64,000 nucleotides of DNA from Maribacter polysaccharolyticus (GCF_028882255.1 NZ_JARBUY010000001.1:960344-1024343); one strand, 5' to 3'; counted from the stretch's first letter, positions 28,065 to 38,069 are shown. Notes: generated by a model not told the origin, from the letters alone. A program made the numbers and translations.

Positions 28065-29504
28065 ATGAAAGAATTTAATCAATTTATAAACGGGAAGTTC
28101 GTAAAATCGACTTCCACCGAAACCATAGAGATCACCAACCCATGCACCGAGGAAGTATTGTCGGTCATTCCCAAAGGATCGGCCACGGATGCGGAAAATG
28201 CATTGCAAGCCGCCCAGGCCTCACAACATACTTGGAAGTCACTCACAGCAATCGAAAGGGCCAATCACTTGAACAAAATGGCCGATGTTATCCGTGAAAA
28301 CAGGATCTTTTTGGCCGAAACATTGGCTTCGGAACAAGCCAAGGTTTTAGGTCTGGCCCAAGTGGAAATCGATGTGACCGCGGATTATTTTGATTACAAC
28401 GCAGGTTGGGCAAGAAGGATTGAAGGCGAAATAATACAAAGTGACCGTAAAAAAGAACATATTTACCTGCATAAGGCACCTATAGGGGTTGCCGTGGGCA
28501 TATTGCCCTGGAATTTCCCATTCTTCGTAATGGCCCGGAAAATAGCCCCTTCCCTGGTCACCGGGAATACCTGTATCATCAAACCGAGTTGCGAAGCACC
28601 CAACACCGTAATGGAATTCGCGAAGCTGATCGCGAACATTGGTTTACCGGCAGGGGTCCTGAATTTTGTATGCGGATCGGGTAGTATTGTCGGAAACACC
28701 TTGACCAAAAGTCCGATTACGGGAATAGTGAGTTTAACCGGAAGTGTTTATGCCGGACAAAAAATAATGGAAGCGGCAGCCGAGAACATTACCAAGGTTT
28801 CCTTGGAATTGGGAGGAAAAGCCCCGGCCATCGTCTGTGCCGATGCCAATATGGATTTGGCGGTAAACGCGGTCGTTTCATCCAGGGTCATATTCAGTGG
28901 TCAAGTTTGTAATTGCGCCGAACGTGCCTATGTGGAAGATTCCATATATGACGAGTTCATGGACAAGGTTCAGAAGAAAATGTCCCAATTGAAGGTTGAA
29001 GACGCCTTTGCCACCAATGACCCGGATATGAGCAGTATGGTGTCGAAAGACCAAGTGGAAAAAGTTTCCCAGATGGTTGAATTTGCCAAAAAGGAAGGTG
29101 CCGAAGTTGTTGTCGGTGGCACCCGGTCTGAAAGATTCGACAAAGGCTATTTTTATCAGCCCACCTTACTGACCAATGTTACCCAGGACATGCAAATTAT
29201 TAAAGAAGAAGTTTTTGGACCTGTATTACCTGTCATGAAATTCAGTACCTTAGACGAGGCTATTGCCTTGGCAAATGATTGTGAATACGGATTGACCTCT
29301 TCCATATTCTCCGAGAATTTCAATAAGGTAATGCATGCTTGTGAAGAACTGGAATTTGGTGAAACCTATGTAAACCGCGAACATTTCGAGGCCATACAAG
29401 GCTTTCATGCCGGCTGGAAAAAGTCGGGTCTAGGCGGTGCGGATGGTAAACACGGAATGGAAGAGTACTTACAGACCAAAGTTATCTACGCACAATATAG
29501 ATAG
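28065..29504 (+). CDS. aldA: Lactaldehyde dehydrogenase (AldA-type)
   Basis: A 479 aa cytoplasmic NAD-dependent aldehyde dehydrogenase, the same length as E. coli AldA. It oxidises L-lactaldehyde, the aldolase product, to L-lactate. Motifs: ILPWNFPF (146-153), IIKPSCEAPN, SLTGSVYAG, general-base Glu248 in SLELGGKAP, and catalytic Cys284 in GQVCNCAERAYV, the AldA-like context. First gene of the rightward operon. A broad-specificity aldehyde dehydrogenase is possible, but the pathway context is strong. Confidence 0.93.
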   Translation: MKEFNQFINGKFVKSTSTETIEITNPCTEEVLSVIPKGSATDAENALQAAQASQHTWKSLTAIERANHLNKMADVIRENRIFLAETLASEQAKVLGLAQVEIDVTADYFDYNAGWARRIEGEIIQSDRKKEHIYLHKAPIGVAVGILPWNFPFFVMARKIAPSLVTGNTCIIKPSCEAPNTVMEFAKLIANIGLPAGVLNFVCGSGSIVGNTLTKSPITGIVSLTGSVYAGQKIMEAAAENITKVSLELGGKAPAIVCADANMDLAVNAVVSSRVIFSGQVCNCAERAYVEDSIYDEFMDKVQKKMSQLKVEDAFATNDPDMSSMVSKDQVEKVSQMVEFAKKEGAEVVVGGTRSERFDKGYFYQPTLLTNVTQDMQIIKEEVFGPVLPVMKFSTLDEAIALANDCEYGLTSSIFSENFNKVMHACEELEFGETYVNREHFEAIQGFHAGWKKSGLGGADGKHGMEEYLQTKVIYAQYR

Positions 29505-29525
29505 ATACAAAAAATATTTAGAAGC

Positions 29526-29578
29526 AAAAAGCACTTGTTGATCTAGACCCCCCAATCTGTTTCAAAAAAGTGCTTTTT
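29526..29578 (+). terminator. Possible attenuating hairpin between aldA and fucP
   Basis: AAAAAGCACTT (29526-29536) pairs perfectly with AAGTGCTTTTT (29568-29578) across a 31-nt loop, ending in a short T run. It may reduce, rather than stop, readthrough into fucP. Confidence 0.5.
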
Positions 29579-29610
29579 GTTATTGACTGCAACCATCAAA
29601 CAGAGTTAGA

Positions 29611-30909
29611 ATGACCAATACCCAAAAAATCCCCGTAGTATCCAAAGAGGTACTTATCCCCTTTATTACCATCACCTCATTATTTGCCCTTTGGGGTTTC
29701 GCCAACGATATTACCAACCCTATGGTCGCCGCATTCGGTACCGTCATGGAAATTTCGACCGCCAAAGCCGCACTAGTACAATTTGCTTTTTATGGGGGGT
29801 ATGCCACAATGGCGATTCCGGCAGCCTTATTTGTTCGGAAATACAGCTATAAAAAAGGCATCATACTGGGCCTGATCCTCTATGCCATAGGAGCCTTGCT
29901 CTTTTATCCTGCAGCAAAGTTCGAAGTTTTCGGCTATTTTTTGGTTTCCCTTTATATTTTAACGTTCGGATTGGCATTTCTTGAAACAACGGCCAACCCT
30001 TTTATCCTTTCGATGGGTGATCAACAAACAGCTACAAGACGACTGAACCTAGCCCAAGCCTTTAATCCTATAGGATCTCTATGCGGCATGTTCGTGGCTT
30101 CCAAATTCATTTTGACCGCACTGGATTCCGACAAAAGAAACGAAGCTGGGGAACTGATTTTCAACACTTTGGATTCCATCGAAAAAGCAGCCATACGAAC
30201 CCACGATTTGGCGATAATCAGGAATCCGTACGTCATCCTCGGTTTTGTGGTCATCGGTATGTTGGTCATCGTATCAATCACGAAAATGCCCAAAAGGGCA
30301 CACAAGGAAAATCAGAGCAGCGCCCTTTCCTCTTTTAAAAGATTGTTTAAAAACAACAAATATAAAGAAGGGGTAATAGCACAATTGTTCTATGTGGCCG
30401 CCCAAATCATGTGTTGGACATTCATCATCCAATATGCCGGAAATTTGGGAATTCCGAAAGCCGAAGCCCAAAATTACAACATCCTGGCCATGAGTATTTT
30501 TCTATTGAGCCGTTTTATCAGTACATTTCTCATGAAGTACGTGAACTCCAGGAAATTACTCATGATCTTTGCGCTTTGCGGCATGGCTACGATAAGCGGT
30601 GTCATTTTAATTGAAGGTATCATGGGCTTATACTTATTGGTCGCCACCTCCGCTTTTATGTCTTTGATGTTCCCCACTATTTACGGAATCGCACTCAATG
30701 GCTTAAAAGAAGAAGATACGGCCTTGGGGGCAGCAGGATTGGTAATGGCCATTGTCGGCGGGGCTTTAATGCCCATAATGCAAGGGACACTTATCGATAT
30801 GGGAACCATAGGACCCTTCTCAGGCGTTAATTTTTCGTTCATTTTACCTTTTCTGTGCTTTACCTTTATCGCGATTTACGCCTATAGGACATTTAAGGTC
30901 CATAATTAA
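29611..30909 (+). CDS. fucP: L-fucose:proton symporter (FucP family)
   Basis: A 432 aa inner-membrane MFS permease of the FucP type. Typical features are SLFALWGFANDITNPMVAAF in TM1 (about 22-41), AFYGGYATMAIPAA in TM2, and FLETTANPFILSMGD near residues 120-135, followed by LNLAQAFNPIGS. It imports L-fucose released by the GH29 enzymes of region A. It is separated from aldA by a hairpin-containing 106-bp gap and is followed 13 bp later by the mutarotase gene. Confidence 0.95.
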   Translation: MTNTQKIPVVSKEVLIPFITITSLFALWGFANDITNPMVAAFGTVMEISTAKAALVQFAFYGGYATMAIPAALFVRKYSYKKGIILGLILYAIGALLFYPAAKFEVFGYFLVSLYILTFGLAFLETTANPFILSMGDQQTATRRLNLAQAFNPIGSLCGMFVASKFILTALDSDKRNEAGELIFNTLDSIEKAAIRTHDLAIIRNPYVILGFVVIGMLVIVSITKMPKRAHKENQSSALSSFKRLFKNNKYKEGVIAQLFYVAAQIMCWTFIIQYAGNLGIPKAEAQNYNILAMSIFLLSRFISTFLMKYVNSRKLLMIFALCGMATISGVILIEGIMGLYLLVATSAFMSLMFPTIYGIALNGLKEEDTALGAAGLVMAIVGGALMPIMQGTLIDMGTIGPFSGVNFSFILPFLCFTFIAIYAYRTFKVHN

Positions 30910-30922
30910 TCGAAAAATTGAA

Positions 30923-31258
30923 ATGAAGAAATATTGTTTGGCATTGGATCTAAAGGACGACCCCGAATTGATTGGGCAGTACAAGGAACATCACAGGAAA
31001 GTGTGGCCCGAAATCACAAAAAGCCTGAGGGATTCCGGGATTGAGAAGGCCGAAATTTACAACGTAGGGAATCGACTGTTCATGATTTTGGAGGTAAACG
31101 ACTCTTTTTCTTTTAAACAAAAAGAACAAATGGACAACGCCAATGAAAAGGTCCAGGAATGGGAGGATCTTATGTGGGAATACCAGCAAAAATTACCTTG
31201 GGCAAAGCAAAACGAGAAATGGATGTTAATGGATAAGATTTACGAATTAAAAGATTGA
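30923..31258 (+). CDS. RhaM-type L-sugar mutarotase
   Basis: A 111 aa cytoplasmic protein of the L-rhamnose mutarotase (DUF718) family. It has the ferredoxin-like small fold with YKEHHRKVWPEI (20-31, with the conserved His and W-P-E), EIYNVGNRLFMILEV and a C-terminal W-rich segment. It should interconvert alpha and beta anomers, here probably of L-fucose so that FucI receives the right form. The usual fucose mutarotase FucU is a different family and is not seen. It lies 7 bp upstream of lutA. Confidence 0.88.
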   Translation: MKKYCLALDLKDDPELIGQYKEHHRKVWPEITKSLRDSGIEKAEIYNVGNRLFMILEVNDSFSFKQKEQMDNANEKVQEWEDLMWEYQQKLPWAKQNEKWMLMDKIYELKD

Positions 31259-31265
31259 AAATCAA

Positions 31266-32003
31266 ATGAGAGTAGGCCTATTTATACCATGCTACATCAA
31301 CCAACTGTATCCGCAGGTGGCCATTGCAACTTTGGAAGTACTGGAAAAACTGGGAGTGGATGTATATTATCCCTCAGGACAAACCTGCTGCGGACAACCA
31401 TTGGGCAACTCAGGTTATGAAGAAGATGCAAAAGGAGCTTGCCAGGTCTTTGTCGAAAATTTCAAGGAATACGATTATATCGTAGGGCCTTCCGGGAGTT
31501 GTATCTATCACGTGAAAAAACATTTTGACATTTTGGAACAAACCCCTGATGTCATCAAGGTCAGGAACAATGCATTTGAATTATGCGAATTCATTGTAAA
31601 AGTATTGGGAAAGAAAGATTTGGGCGCCTCGTTCCCTTATAAAGTCGGTTTACATAAAAGTTGCCATGGTTTAAGGGGACTTAAACTTGGTTCCTGCTCT
31701 GAAAGAATGGATGCCCATTATTCAACAGAAGAAGATCTTTTGGCCCATGTTAAGGGACTCGAATTAATGTCGTTGACCCGAAAAGATGAATGCTGTGGTT
31801 TTGGAGGGACTTTCGCTGTTTTTGAAGAAGCCATTTCGGTTAAAATGGGACGAGATCGGATCCAAGACCATTTAAACAATGATGTAGAAGTAATAACCGG
31901 GGCAGATCATTCTTGTCTAATGCATTTGGAAGGATTGGTGAACCGAAAAAAACAACCTTTACGGGTAATGCATATTGCTGAAATATTAAATAGCAGCATT
32001 TAA
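31266..32003 (+). CDS. lutA: Lactate utilisation protein A (Fe-S/CCG domain)
   Basis: A 245 aa cytoplasmic iron-sulfur protein with two cysteine-rich CCG domains: CCGQPLGNSGY (about 40-50) and ECCGFGGTF (about 175-183). It is a subunit of the LutABC complex that oxidises L-lactate to pyruvate. The gene is 2 bp from lutB. In this operon it uses the L-lactate made by AldA from the methyl end of fucose. Confidence 0.95.
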   Translation: MRVGLFIPCYINQLYPQVAIATLEVLEKLGVDVYYPSGQTCCGQPLGNSGYEEDAKGACQVFVENFKEYDYIVGPSGSCIYHVKKHFDILEQTPDVIKVRNNAFELCEFIVKVLGKKDLGASFPYKVGLHKSCHGLRGLKLGSCSERMDAHYSTEEDLLAHVKGLELMSLTRKDECCGFGGTFAVFEEAISVKMGRDRIQDHLNNDVEVITGADHSCLMHLEGLVNRKKQPLRVMHIAEILNSSI

Positions 32004-32005
32004 TT

Positions 32006-33370
32006 ATGAACCACGCACAGAAAGCAGAAATATTCAATAAGGACGAAGCTAAGGTAAATTGGCACGATAAGGCTTTGTGGTATGTCAGGGAAAAAAGGGA
32101 CACTGCCGCCCATGGCGTTAAAGGCTGGGAACACTTAAGGGACCTTGCATCGGGAATCAAGGCCCATGTGCTATCCAATCTAGACGAGTACCTGATCACA
32201 TTCGAAAAGAATGCCCAAAAAAACGGAATTACCGTACATTGGGCCTCTAATGCCGAAGAGCACAATAAGATCGTCAACAAAATACTGGCCGACAATAACG
32301 CAAAAAAAGTGGTCAAGAGTAAATCGATGCTCACCGAGGAATGCCATTTAAACCCGTATTTGGAATCAAAAGGTATTGAAGTAGTCGATACTGACTTAGG
32401 GGAGTATATCGTTCAAATTGCCAAAGAAACCCCCAGCCACATCGTTTTACCGGCCATCCACAAGACCAAAGAAGAGGTAGACTCCTTATTCCAGGAACAT
32501 TTGGGCACAACACCGAGCAACGGTAATCCGGAATACTTGACCCATGAGGCCAGAAAGCACTTACGCGCTAAATTCCTAGAGGCCGATGCCGCCATCACCG
32601 GTGTCAATTTCGCCATAGCCGAAACAGGGGGATTCGTCGTCTGCACCAATGAAGGGAATGCCGATATGGGAGCACATTCGGCAAAAATACATATTGCCTG
32701 TATGGGAATGGAAAAGCTTATTCCCAAAGAAGCCCATCTAGGTATTTTTTTACGGCTCTTGGCCAGAAGTGCCACCGGGCAACCCATTACCACCTATTCA
32801 TCACATTTCAATAAACCCGGGCCAGAATCCCAAATGCACATCGTCATAGTCGATAATGGCAGAACCGAACAATTGAGTCGTGAAGACTTTAGGTCCTCCT
32901 TACACTGCATCCGTTGTGGGGCTTGTATGAACACCTGCCCTATATACCGACGAAGTGGCGGCCATAGTTATGACGCTACCATTCCCGGTCCAATAGGCTC
33001 CATATTATCCCCAGGAAAAGATTTGACCAAACACAGTTCGTTGCCATTTGCCTCAACATTATGCGGTTCCTGTTCCAATGTCTGTCCGGTAAAGATCAAT
33101 ATACATGAGCAATTGTATAAATGGAGACAGCTAATCACCAAGGACGTAAAGCAACCTTTTATCAAGAAAACGATACTAAAAATGACCGGCAAGGTCCTCT
33201 CCAATCCTAAACTCTATGGTTTTGGAGGAAGGTCGGTACGATTTATATTGAAGTATGCCCCCAGGTTCTTAGTGTATTCCAAATTGAATGCTTGGGGAAA
33301 GGCACGGGAGCTCCCCAAAATCAAAAACGGGAATTTTGATCAGTGGTACAAAGAAAAAAGAAAAAACTAA
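32006..33370 (+). CDS. lutB: Lactate utilisation iron-sulfur protein B
   Basis: A 454 aa protein with an N-terminal LUD-type domain and a C-terminal ferredoxin-like domain. Two 4Fe-4S motifs are visible: CIRCGACMNTCPIYRR (about 300-315) and CGSCSNVCPVKIN (about 352-364). It carries electrons in the LutABC L-lactate dehydrogenase. Its stop overlaps the lutC start by one base (TAATG), indicating translational coupling. Confidence 0.96.
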   Translation: MNHAQKAEIFNKDEAKVNWHDKALWYVREKRDTAAHGVKGWEHLRDLASGIKAHVLSNLDEYLITFEKNAQKNGITVHWASNAEEHNKIVNKILADNNAKKVVKSKSMLTEECHLNPYLESKGIEVVDTDLGEYIVQIAKETPSHIVLPAIHKTKEEVDSLFQEHLGTTPSNGNPEYLTHEARKHLRAKFLEADAAITGVNFAIAETGGFVVCTNEGNADMGAHSAKIHIACMGMEKLIPKEAHLGIFLRLLARSATGQPITTYSSHFNKPGPESQMHIVIVDNGRTEQLSREDFRSSLHCIRCGACMNTCPIYRRSGGHSYDATIPGPIGSILSPGKDLTKHSSLPFASTLCGSCSNVCPVKINIHEQLYKWRQLITKDVKQPFIKKTILKMTGKVLSNPKLYGFGGRSVRFILKYAPRFLVYSKLNAWGKARELPKIKNGNFDQWYKEKRKN

Positions 33371-33951
33371 TGGGCAAGGAAGAAATATTACGATCGGTTC
33401 GAAAAAACAAACCAACATTGATTCCTTTACCGGAAATCAATCTGGATACCTTTAATGAAACAATAGACCTTCTCGCGAATTTTAAAGAAAAAGTAGCTCT
33501 TGTCGGAGGCACCATCAAGGAATTATCGGCACTAAACGAAATTGATCGGGAAATCACGAAGTTGTTTCCCAATGCCAGGAACATCGTTGACTGTACCAAA
33601 TCATCCTCACTGGGAACGGTTTCCATTTCGGACAAAACCCAACCCCAAGATCTCGAAGGTGTTGATTTGGCCATAATACCCGGCGCATTCGGTGTTGCGG
33701 AGAATGGCGCTATTTGGATTTCCGATGATCGATTCCCCATCCGAATCTTACCTTTTATCACCAAAGAACTGCTCATCGTTCTGGAGAAAAAAAATGTGTG
33801 CTTGCATTTACACGATGCCTATGAATTACTTTCAAAAAGAGATCGGTCTTTTGGCGTATTCGTATCGGGACCGTCCAAAACGGCCGATATTGAACAATGT
33901 TTGGTCATAGGGGCCCAAGGTGCCTTAAGCTTAACCGTTGTATTGGTATAA
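33370..33951 (+). CDS. lutC: Lactate utilisation protein C (LUD domain)
   Basis: A 193 aa LUD-domain protein, third subunit of the lactate oxidising complex. The chosen ATG overlaps the lutB stop; an in-frame GTG nine codons upstream inside lutB is unlikely. Visible family features are LVGGTIKEL, TKSSSLGTVSISD and the glycine/glutamate segment IPGAFGVAENGAIWISD, ending GAQGALSLTVVLV. Last gene of the rightward fucose operon. No clear terminator was found in the 230 bp before the convergent lrp gene. Confidence 0.93.
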   Translation: MGKEEILRSVRKNKPTLIPLPEINLDTFNETIDLLANFKEKVALVGGTIKELSALNEIDREITKLFPNARNIVDCTKSSSLGTVSISDKTQPQDLEGVDLAIIPGAFGVAENGAIWISDDRFPIRILPFITKELLIVLEKKNVCLHLHDAYELLSKRDRSFGVFVSGPSKTADIEQCLVIGAQGALSLTVVLV

Positions 33952-34181
33952 CCCAATAAATCAAATAGCGAAAACCACACCCATGGCCCTCACATAGGAC
34001 CAATATTTTCACCATTTCAAAAAATGGTCAGGAACTGCCCACGTATTTGGTATGCACCCATTTTACCGGGAGGAGGTCGAACTAAAATACCAAAGCCATA
34101 TATTTTTGACCCTCATCACCTTAAAAGATCATTGATACCCAAACAACACCATTTTGTTTTTCAAGCATAAAGGATGGTATG

Positions 34182-34643
34182 CTATATATTAAACTCTGTT
34201 TTATTGAAAATCTCTTTTAAGACAAAATAACTTTCCAATACCCCTATATTATCAATTTTGGACAATTTCAATCGTACAAATTCGTGATATGCATCAAGGC
34301 TCTGAAGATTGATCTTTAAAAAAAAATCAACTTTTCCGGCCATGTGATAGCACTCTTGGACTTCCTTGAGATCCCGTATCTGTTCATCGAACCTATCGAT
34401 GAAACCCTCATGATGATACCTTAAAGAAACCATACATATGGCGGTTACCGGCCTATCGATCATTTTTTTATCCAGTAGCGCTACGTATTTCCTGATATAT
34501 CCATTCTTTTCGAGTCTCTTAATGCGCTCATACACCGGTGATACCGTTAGGTTAAGCATTTCAGCAACCTCCTTGGTGGTTTTTTTTGAATCCTCCTGCA
34601 GAATTCTTAAGATCTCCAAGTCTATACTATCCAATTTTTCCAT
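34182..34643 (-). CDS. Lrp/AsnC-family transcriptional regulator
   Basis: A 153 aa protein: N-terminal winged HTH (LDSIDLEILRILQEDSKKTT through VYERIKRLEKNGYI, about 3-52) and C-terminal RAM/ligand domain (VTAICMVSL, CYHMAGKVDFFLKI). These regulators bind amino acids. It is divergent from the threonine dehydrogenase/KBL operon, so it probably controls threonine-glycine catabolism. Its promoter box (TATATTTG read leftward, 34698-34691) is 47 bases from the ATG. Confidence 0.94.
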   Translation of the reverse strand: MEKLDSIDLEILRILQEDSKKTTKEVAEMLNLTVSPVYERIKRLEKNGYIRKYVALLDKKMIDRPVTAICMVSLRYHHEGFIDRFDEQIRDLKEVQECYHMAGKVDFFLKINLQSLDAYHEFVRLKLSKIDNIGVLESYFVLKEIFNKTEFNI

Positions 34644-34690
34644 TACAAATAAAATTACTAATAAACAGATTTATTTTAATTTAAAAAAGA

Positions 34691-34698
34691 CAAATATA
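34691..34698 (-). promoter_or_regulatory. -7 box for the lrp gene
   Basis: TATATTTG read leftward matches TAnnTTTG and lies in a very AT-rich divergent spacer (34644-34811). Confidence 0.5.
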
Positions 34699-34782
34699 CT
34701 TTATATTTATCTTTTTACAGATAATTATACTTTTTTTATTATTATTAAAAGTTGTTTTTATGTTTTATAGTGTTTATTTCAA

Positions 34783-34790
34783 TAAATTTG
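34783..34790 (+). promoter_or_regulatory. -7 box for the tdh-kbl operon
   Basis: TAAATTTG matches TAnnTTTG and lies 21 bases before the dehydrogenase ATG at 34812. Confidence 0.6.
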
Positions 34791-34811
34791 TTTTTTATCA
34801 AAAAATAATTC

Positions 34812-35774
34812 ATGATTATTGAAAAAATACTAGTAACGGGGGCTTGTGGTCAATTGGGCAATGTATTAACGTCTAAGCTACAGGAAAAATGGGGAACCAA
34901 CAATGTTATTGCTTCCGATTTACGCTCTTTAACCGATTTTAATGGTGTTTTTGAAACATTGGACGCTACTGATTATGATGCCATGGAGGCATTGGTGATC
35001 AAGCACGATATTACCCAAATATACCATTTGGCTGCCATTTTATCGGCCAAAGGGGAAAAAGAACCCTTGGACACATGGAATGTCAATATGAAGACATTGT
35101 TGAATGTCCTGGAAGTCTCTAGGCTTCATAAAGTCAAAAAAGTTTTTTACCCTAGTTCAATTGCGGTTTTTGGGGATAAAATTGAAAGGGTGAACACATC
35201 GCAATCCCCGAATCTGACCCCTACAACGGTATATGGGATGTCTAAGGTTGCCGGCGAAAATTGGGGGAATTACTACCATCATAAATATGGATTGGACATC
35301 CGTTCAATAAGATATCCCGGCATTATCGGGCACCAATCCCTTCCGGGGGGCGGCACTACGGACTATGCCGTTTATATATACCATAAGGCCATAAAAAACG
35401 AACAATTCGAATGTTTTCTAAAACCAAAAACCTTCTTGCCAATGATTTATATTGATGATGCCGTTAGGGCAACAATAGAGATCATGGATGCCCCAAAAGA
35501 AAAAATCACCATTAGGACTTCCTACAATATTTCAGGAATGAGTATTAGTCCGGAACAAATGGTAACCTCCATAAAAAACACCTATCCCGATTTCAAGGCA
35601 GTATATAATCCCGATTATAGGCAAAACATAGCCGATTCATGGCCTATGAGCATTGATGATTCTGCAGCAAGGACCGACTGGAATTGGATGCCTAAATACC
35701 TCTTGGAGGATATGACCAAGGAAATGATTGAAAAATTGAAACATAAGCACTCTCTAAAGGAAATACAACTATAG
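34812..35774 (+). CDS. tdh: L-threonine 3-dehydrogenase, SDR type
   Basis: A 320 aa NAD-dependent extended short-chain dehydrogenase. The nucleotide-binding GACGQLG starts near residue 10, the catalytic YGMSK is near 140-144 and SSIAVFG near 119. It oxidises L-threonine to 2-amino-3-ketobutyrate. The product assignment rests on the KBL gene 3 bp downstream, the next enzyme of the pathway, and on the divergent Lrp regulator. It differs from the zinc-dependent Tdh of E. coli. Confidence 0.9.
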   Translation: MIIEKILVTGACGQLGNVLTSKLQEKWGTNNVIASDLRSLTDFNGVFETLDATDYDAMEALVIKHDITQIYHLAAILSAKGEKEPLDTWNVNMKTLLNVLEVSRLHKVKKVFYPSSIAVFGDKIERVNTSQSPNLTPTTVYGMSKVAGENWGNYYHHKYGLDIRSIRYPGIIGHQSLPGGGTTDYAVYIYHKAIKNEQFECFLKPKTFLPMIYIDDAVRATIEIMDAPKEKITIRTSYNISGMSISPEQMVTSIKNTYPDFKAVYNPDYRQNIADSWPMSIDDSAARTDWNWMPKYLLEDMTKEMIEKLKHKHSLKEIQL

Positions 35775-35777
35775 ATC

Positions 35778-36968
35778 ATGTACGGCAGTATTAAAAAAGA
35801 TTTACAAAGTCAGATTGAGAACATAAAATCGGGCGGACTTTACAAGGAAGAACGCATCATAACTTCAAAGCAGGGCCCGGAGATCAGTACGACCACCAGT
35901 GGGGAGGCCCTTAATTTTTGCGCGAATAATTATTTGGGGCTGGCAGCAAGTCCCGAAGTTATCGATGCAGGTATCGAAGCCATAAGAACACATGGTTTTG
36001 GACTTTCATCAGTTCGCTTTATCTGTGGAACACAAGATATACATAAACAATTGGAGCAGAAAACCGCGGAATTCTTAGGCATGGAGGATTGTATCCTGTA
36101 TGCCGCGGCTTTTGATGCAAATGGTGGACTTTTCGAACCCTTGTTCTCATCAGAAGATGCCATCATCTCAGATGAACTTAACCACGCTTCCATTATTGAC
36201 GGTATCCGACTTTGCAAAGCGAAAAGATTCAGATACAAACACAACAATATGGAGGATCTGGAAGAACAACTTAAACAAGCCGGTTCTTCCAGACGGAAAT
36301 TAATTGTATCGGACGGTTCTTTTTCAATGGATGGCACCATAGCCCAATTGGATAAAATATGTGATTTGGCAGATACGTATGACGCATTGGTAATGATAGA
36401 CGAATGTCACTCCACAGGGTTTATCGGCAAAACCGGTAGGGGAACCCATGAATATCATGATGTGATCGATCGAATAGACATCATAACAGGTACTTTTGGA
36501 AAAGCCTTGGGGGGTGCATCCGGTGGCTTTACCGCGGCAAGAAAAGAAATCATTGACATCCTTAGACAACACTCCAGACCTTATTTATTTTCCAATACCT
36601 TGGCACCTGCCATTGTAGGAGCATCATTGAAGGTATTGGATATTGTTTCGAAATCGACCCATTTAAGGGATAAATTAGAGGAAAACACACTTTTTTTTAG
36701 ATCAAAAATGACTGAGGCCGGCTTTAAAATCGTAGAAGGCACCCATCCGATCGTTCCAATAATGTTGGGAGAAGCGACCATAGCCCAAGAATTTGCAAAT
36801 CGCCTCCTAGAGGAAGGTATTTATGTAATTGGATTTTTCTTTCCTGTAGTCCCCAAAGGCAAGGCAAGAATCAGAGTCCAACTTTCAGCTGCACATGACA
36901 AAACCCAAATCACAAAAACCATAAATGCTTTTATCAAAATAGGCAAAGCGATGAAAGTAATCGACTAA
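35778..36968 (+). CDS. kbl: Glycine C-acetyltransferase (2-amino-3-ketobutyrate CoA ligase)
   Basis: A 396 aa PLP enzyme converting 2-amino-3-ketobutyrate plus CoA to glycine and acetyl-CoA. Motifs: [15 protein letters not shown] near the N-terminus, [50 protein letters not shown], and the PLP-lysine context [14 protein letters not shown] (Lys near 241). Other alpha-oxoamine synthases share the fold, but the adjacent threonine dehydrogenase makes KBL the best call. The protein is of standard length. Confidence 0.95.
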   Translation: MYGSIKKDLQSQIENIKSGGLYKEERIITSKQGPEISTTTSGEALNFCANNYLGLAASPEVIDAGIEAIRTHGFGLSSVRFICGTQDIHKQLEQKTAEFLGMEDCILYAAAFDANGGLFEPLFSSEDAIISDELNHASIIDGIRLCKAKRFRYKHNNMEDLEEQLKQAGSSRRKLIVSDGSFSMDGTIAQLDKICDLADTYDALVMIDECHSTGFIGKTGRGTHEYHDVIDRIDIITGTFGKALGGASGGFTAARKEIIDILRQHSRPYLFSNTLAPAIVGASLKVLDIVSKSTHLRDKLEENTLFFRSKMTEAGFKIVEGTHPIVPIMLGEATIAQEFANRLLEEGIYVIGFFFPVVPKGKARIRVQLSAAHDKTQITKTINAFIKIGKAMKVID

Positions 36969-37064
36969 GCACAATAAATCGATTGGCATTATCTAATTTT
37001 AGACCGGATTTACCTATTGAATACAATCGCCCAAATATTTAAATAACGACCAAAACCCAAAAAA

Positions 37065-37949
37065 ATGAAGAAAATCTCAATCCTTTGTATGCTCATACTC
37101 CACGGATTCTCATTTGCCCAATTAAAATCCCCGTTCGCCGAATCGAATGTCATATTGGAAGTTACCCCTTCAAAAACAGACCCCAGGATAACCGAAGCGG
37201 ACACACCGCACTTTGTTGTTTACGACCCAACAGTAAAACAAGGCAAATTATTATTGTTCATGCCCGGAACAAACGGTATCGCTTTAAAAGGCCCCAAGGA
37301 CCTTTTTGCCACAGCAGTGGATCAAGGCTATTATCTAATCAATTTATCCTATATAAACACCCCTGCCATTGCACGCATATGTAAAGGGGAAACATTGGAG
37401 GGAAATTCCGATTGCGCCTCGGATTTTAGGACCAACCGAATTTATGGGACAAATGATTTTCCCCATACCGACGACCAGTCTTATGATGCCATAATCAATA
37501 GGTTTACCAAATTGCTGGTTTACCTTGCCGAAAATGACAAAAAAGGAAATTGGGGAACATATCTGGAAAACGGAAGCCCAAAATGGGACCAAATTGCAGT
37601 GGCCGGACAATCACAAGGTGGTGGAATGGCAGCATTCATTGCCAAGCGTCATCGTGTTGCACGGGTAATAGACTTTTCTGGAGGATGGGACTATTCCGCA
37701 AAAAACAAAATTGCGAAATGGTATTTCAATGAGAGCATCACCCCTGCAGATAGATGGTATGGCACCTATCATGTTGAAGAGGGCGCCGCCAAAACCATCA
37801 TTGAGACCTATAAGGCAATGAACATACCACAAAATCATGTTTATGCCTTTAATTTACCGTATCCCGAAGGAAAAAGGCCACACTCTAATGGCATTAGGAA
37901 CCTGGCCTACAAAGATCTATGGATAGAAATGTTGGGAAAAGGAAATTAA
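37065..37949 (+). CDS. Secreted alpha/beta-hydrolase-like protein
   Basis: A 294 aa exported protein with a signal peptide (1-18, ending FSFAQ). Alpha/beta hydrolase features are KLLLFMPGTNG (61-71) and the nucleophile elbow AGQSQGGGMAAF (Ser183). A C-terminal HSNG could hold the His. Substrate unknown; an esterase or peptidase role is possible. It stands alone 96 bp after kbl and 120 bp before the sulfatase operon. A hairpin without a T run (37982-38000) follows it. Confidence 0.72.
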   Translation: MKKISILCMLILHGFSFAQLKSPFAESNVILEVTPSKTDPRITEADTPHFVVYDPTVKQGKLLLFMPGTNGIALKGPKDLFATAVDQGYYLINLSYINTPAIARICKGETLEGNSDCASDFRTNRIYGTNDFPHTDDQSYDAIINRFTKLLVYLAENDKKGNWGTYLENGSPKWDQIAVAGQSQGGGMAAFIAKRHRVARVIDFSGGWDYSAKNKIAKWYFNESITPADRWYGTYHVEEGAAKTIIETYKAMNIPQNHVYAFNLPYPEGKRPHSNGIRNLAYKDLWIEMLGKGN

Positions 37950-38069
37950 CCACTTGCCCCCCACAATGATCGAGTTCATACCCATAAATTAATTTTATGG
38001 ATAATAATGTCTATAAAAAGCAAAATTATGTCTTAAACTAAAAATAGTGAAACACCCTTCAAAAGTTAT

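Noticed and set aside
31840-32334. 164-codon minus-strand frame
   Set aside because: Antisense to lutA/lutB, whose Fe-S motifs are intact.
37982-38000. Hairpin CCATAAA/TTTATGG after the alpha/beta hydrolase gene
   Set aside because: AT-rich short stem without a T run; not convincing as a terminator.
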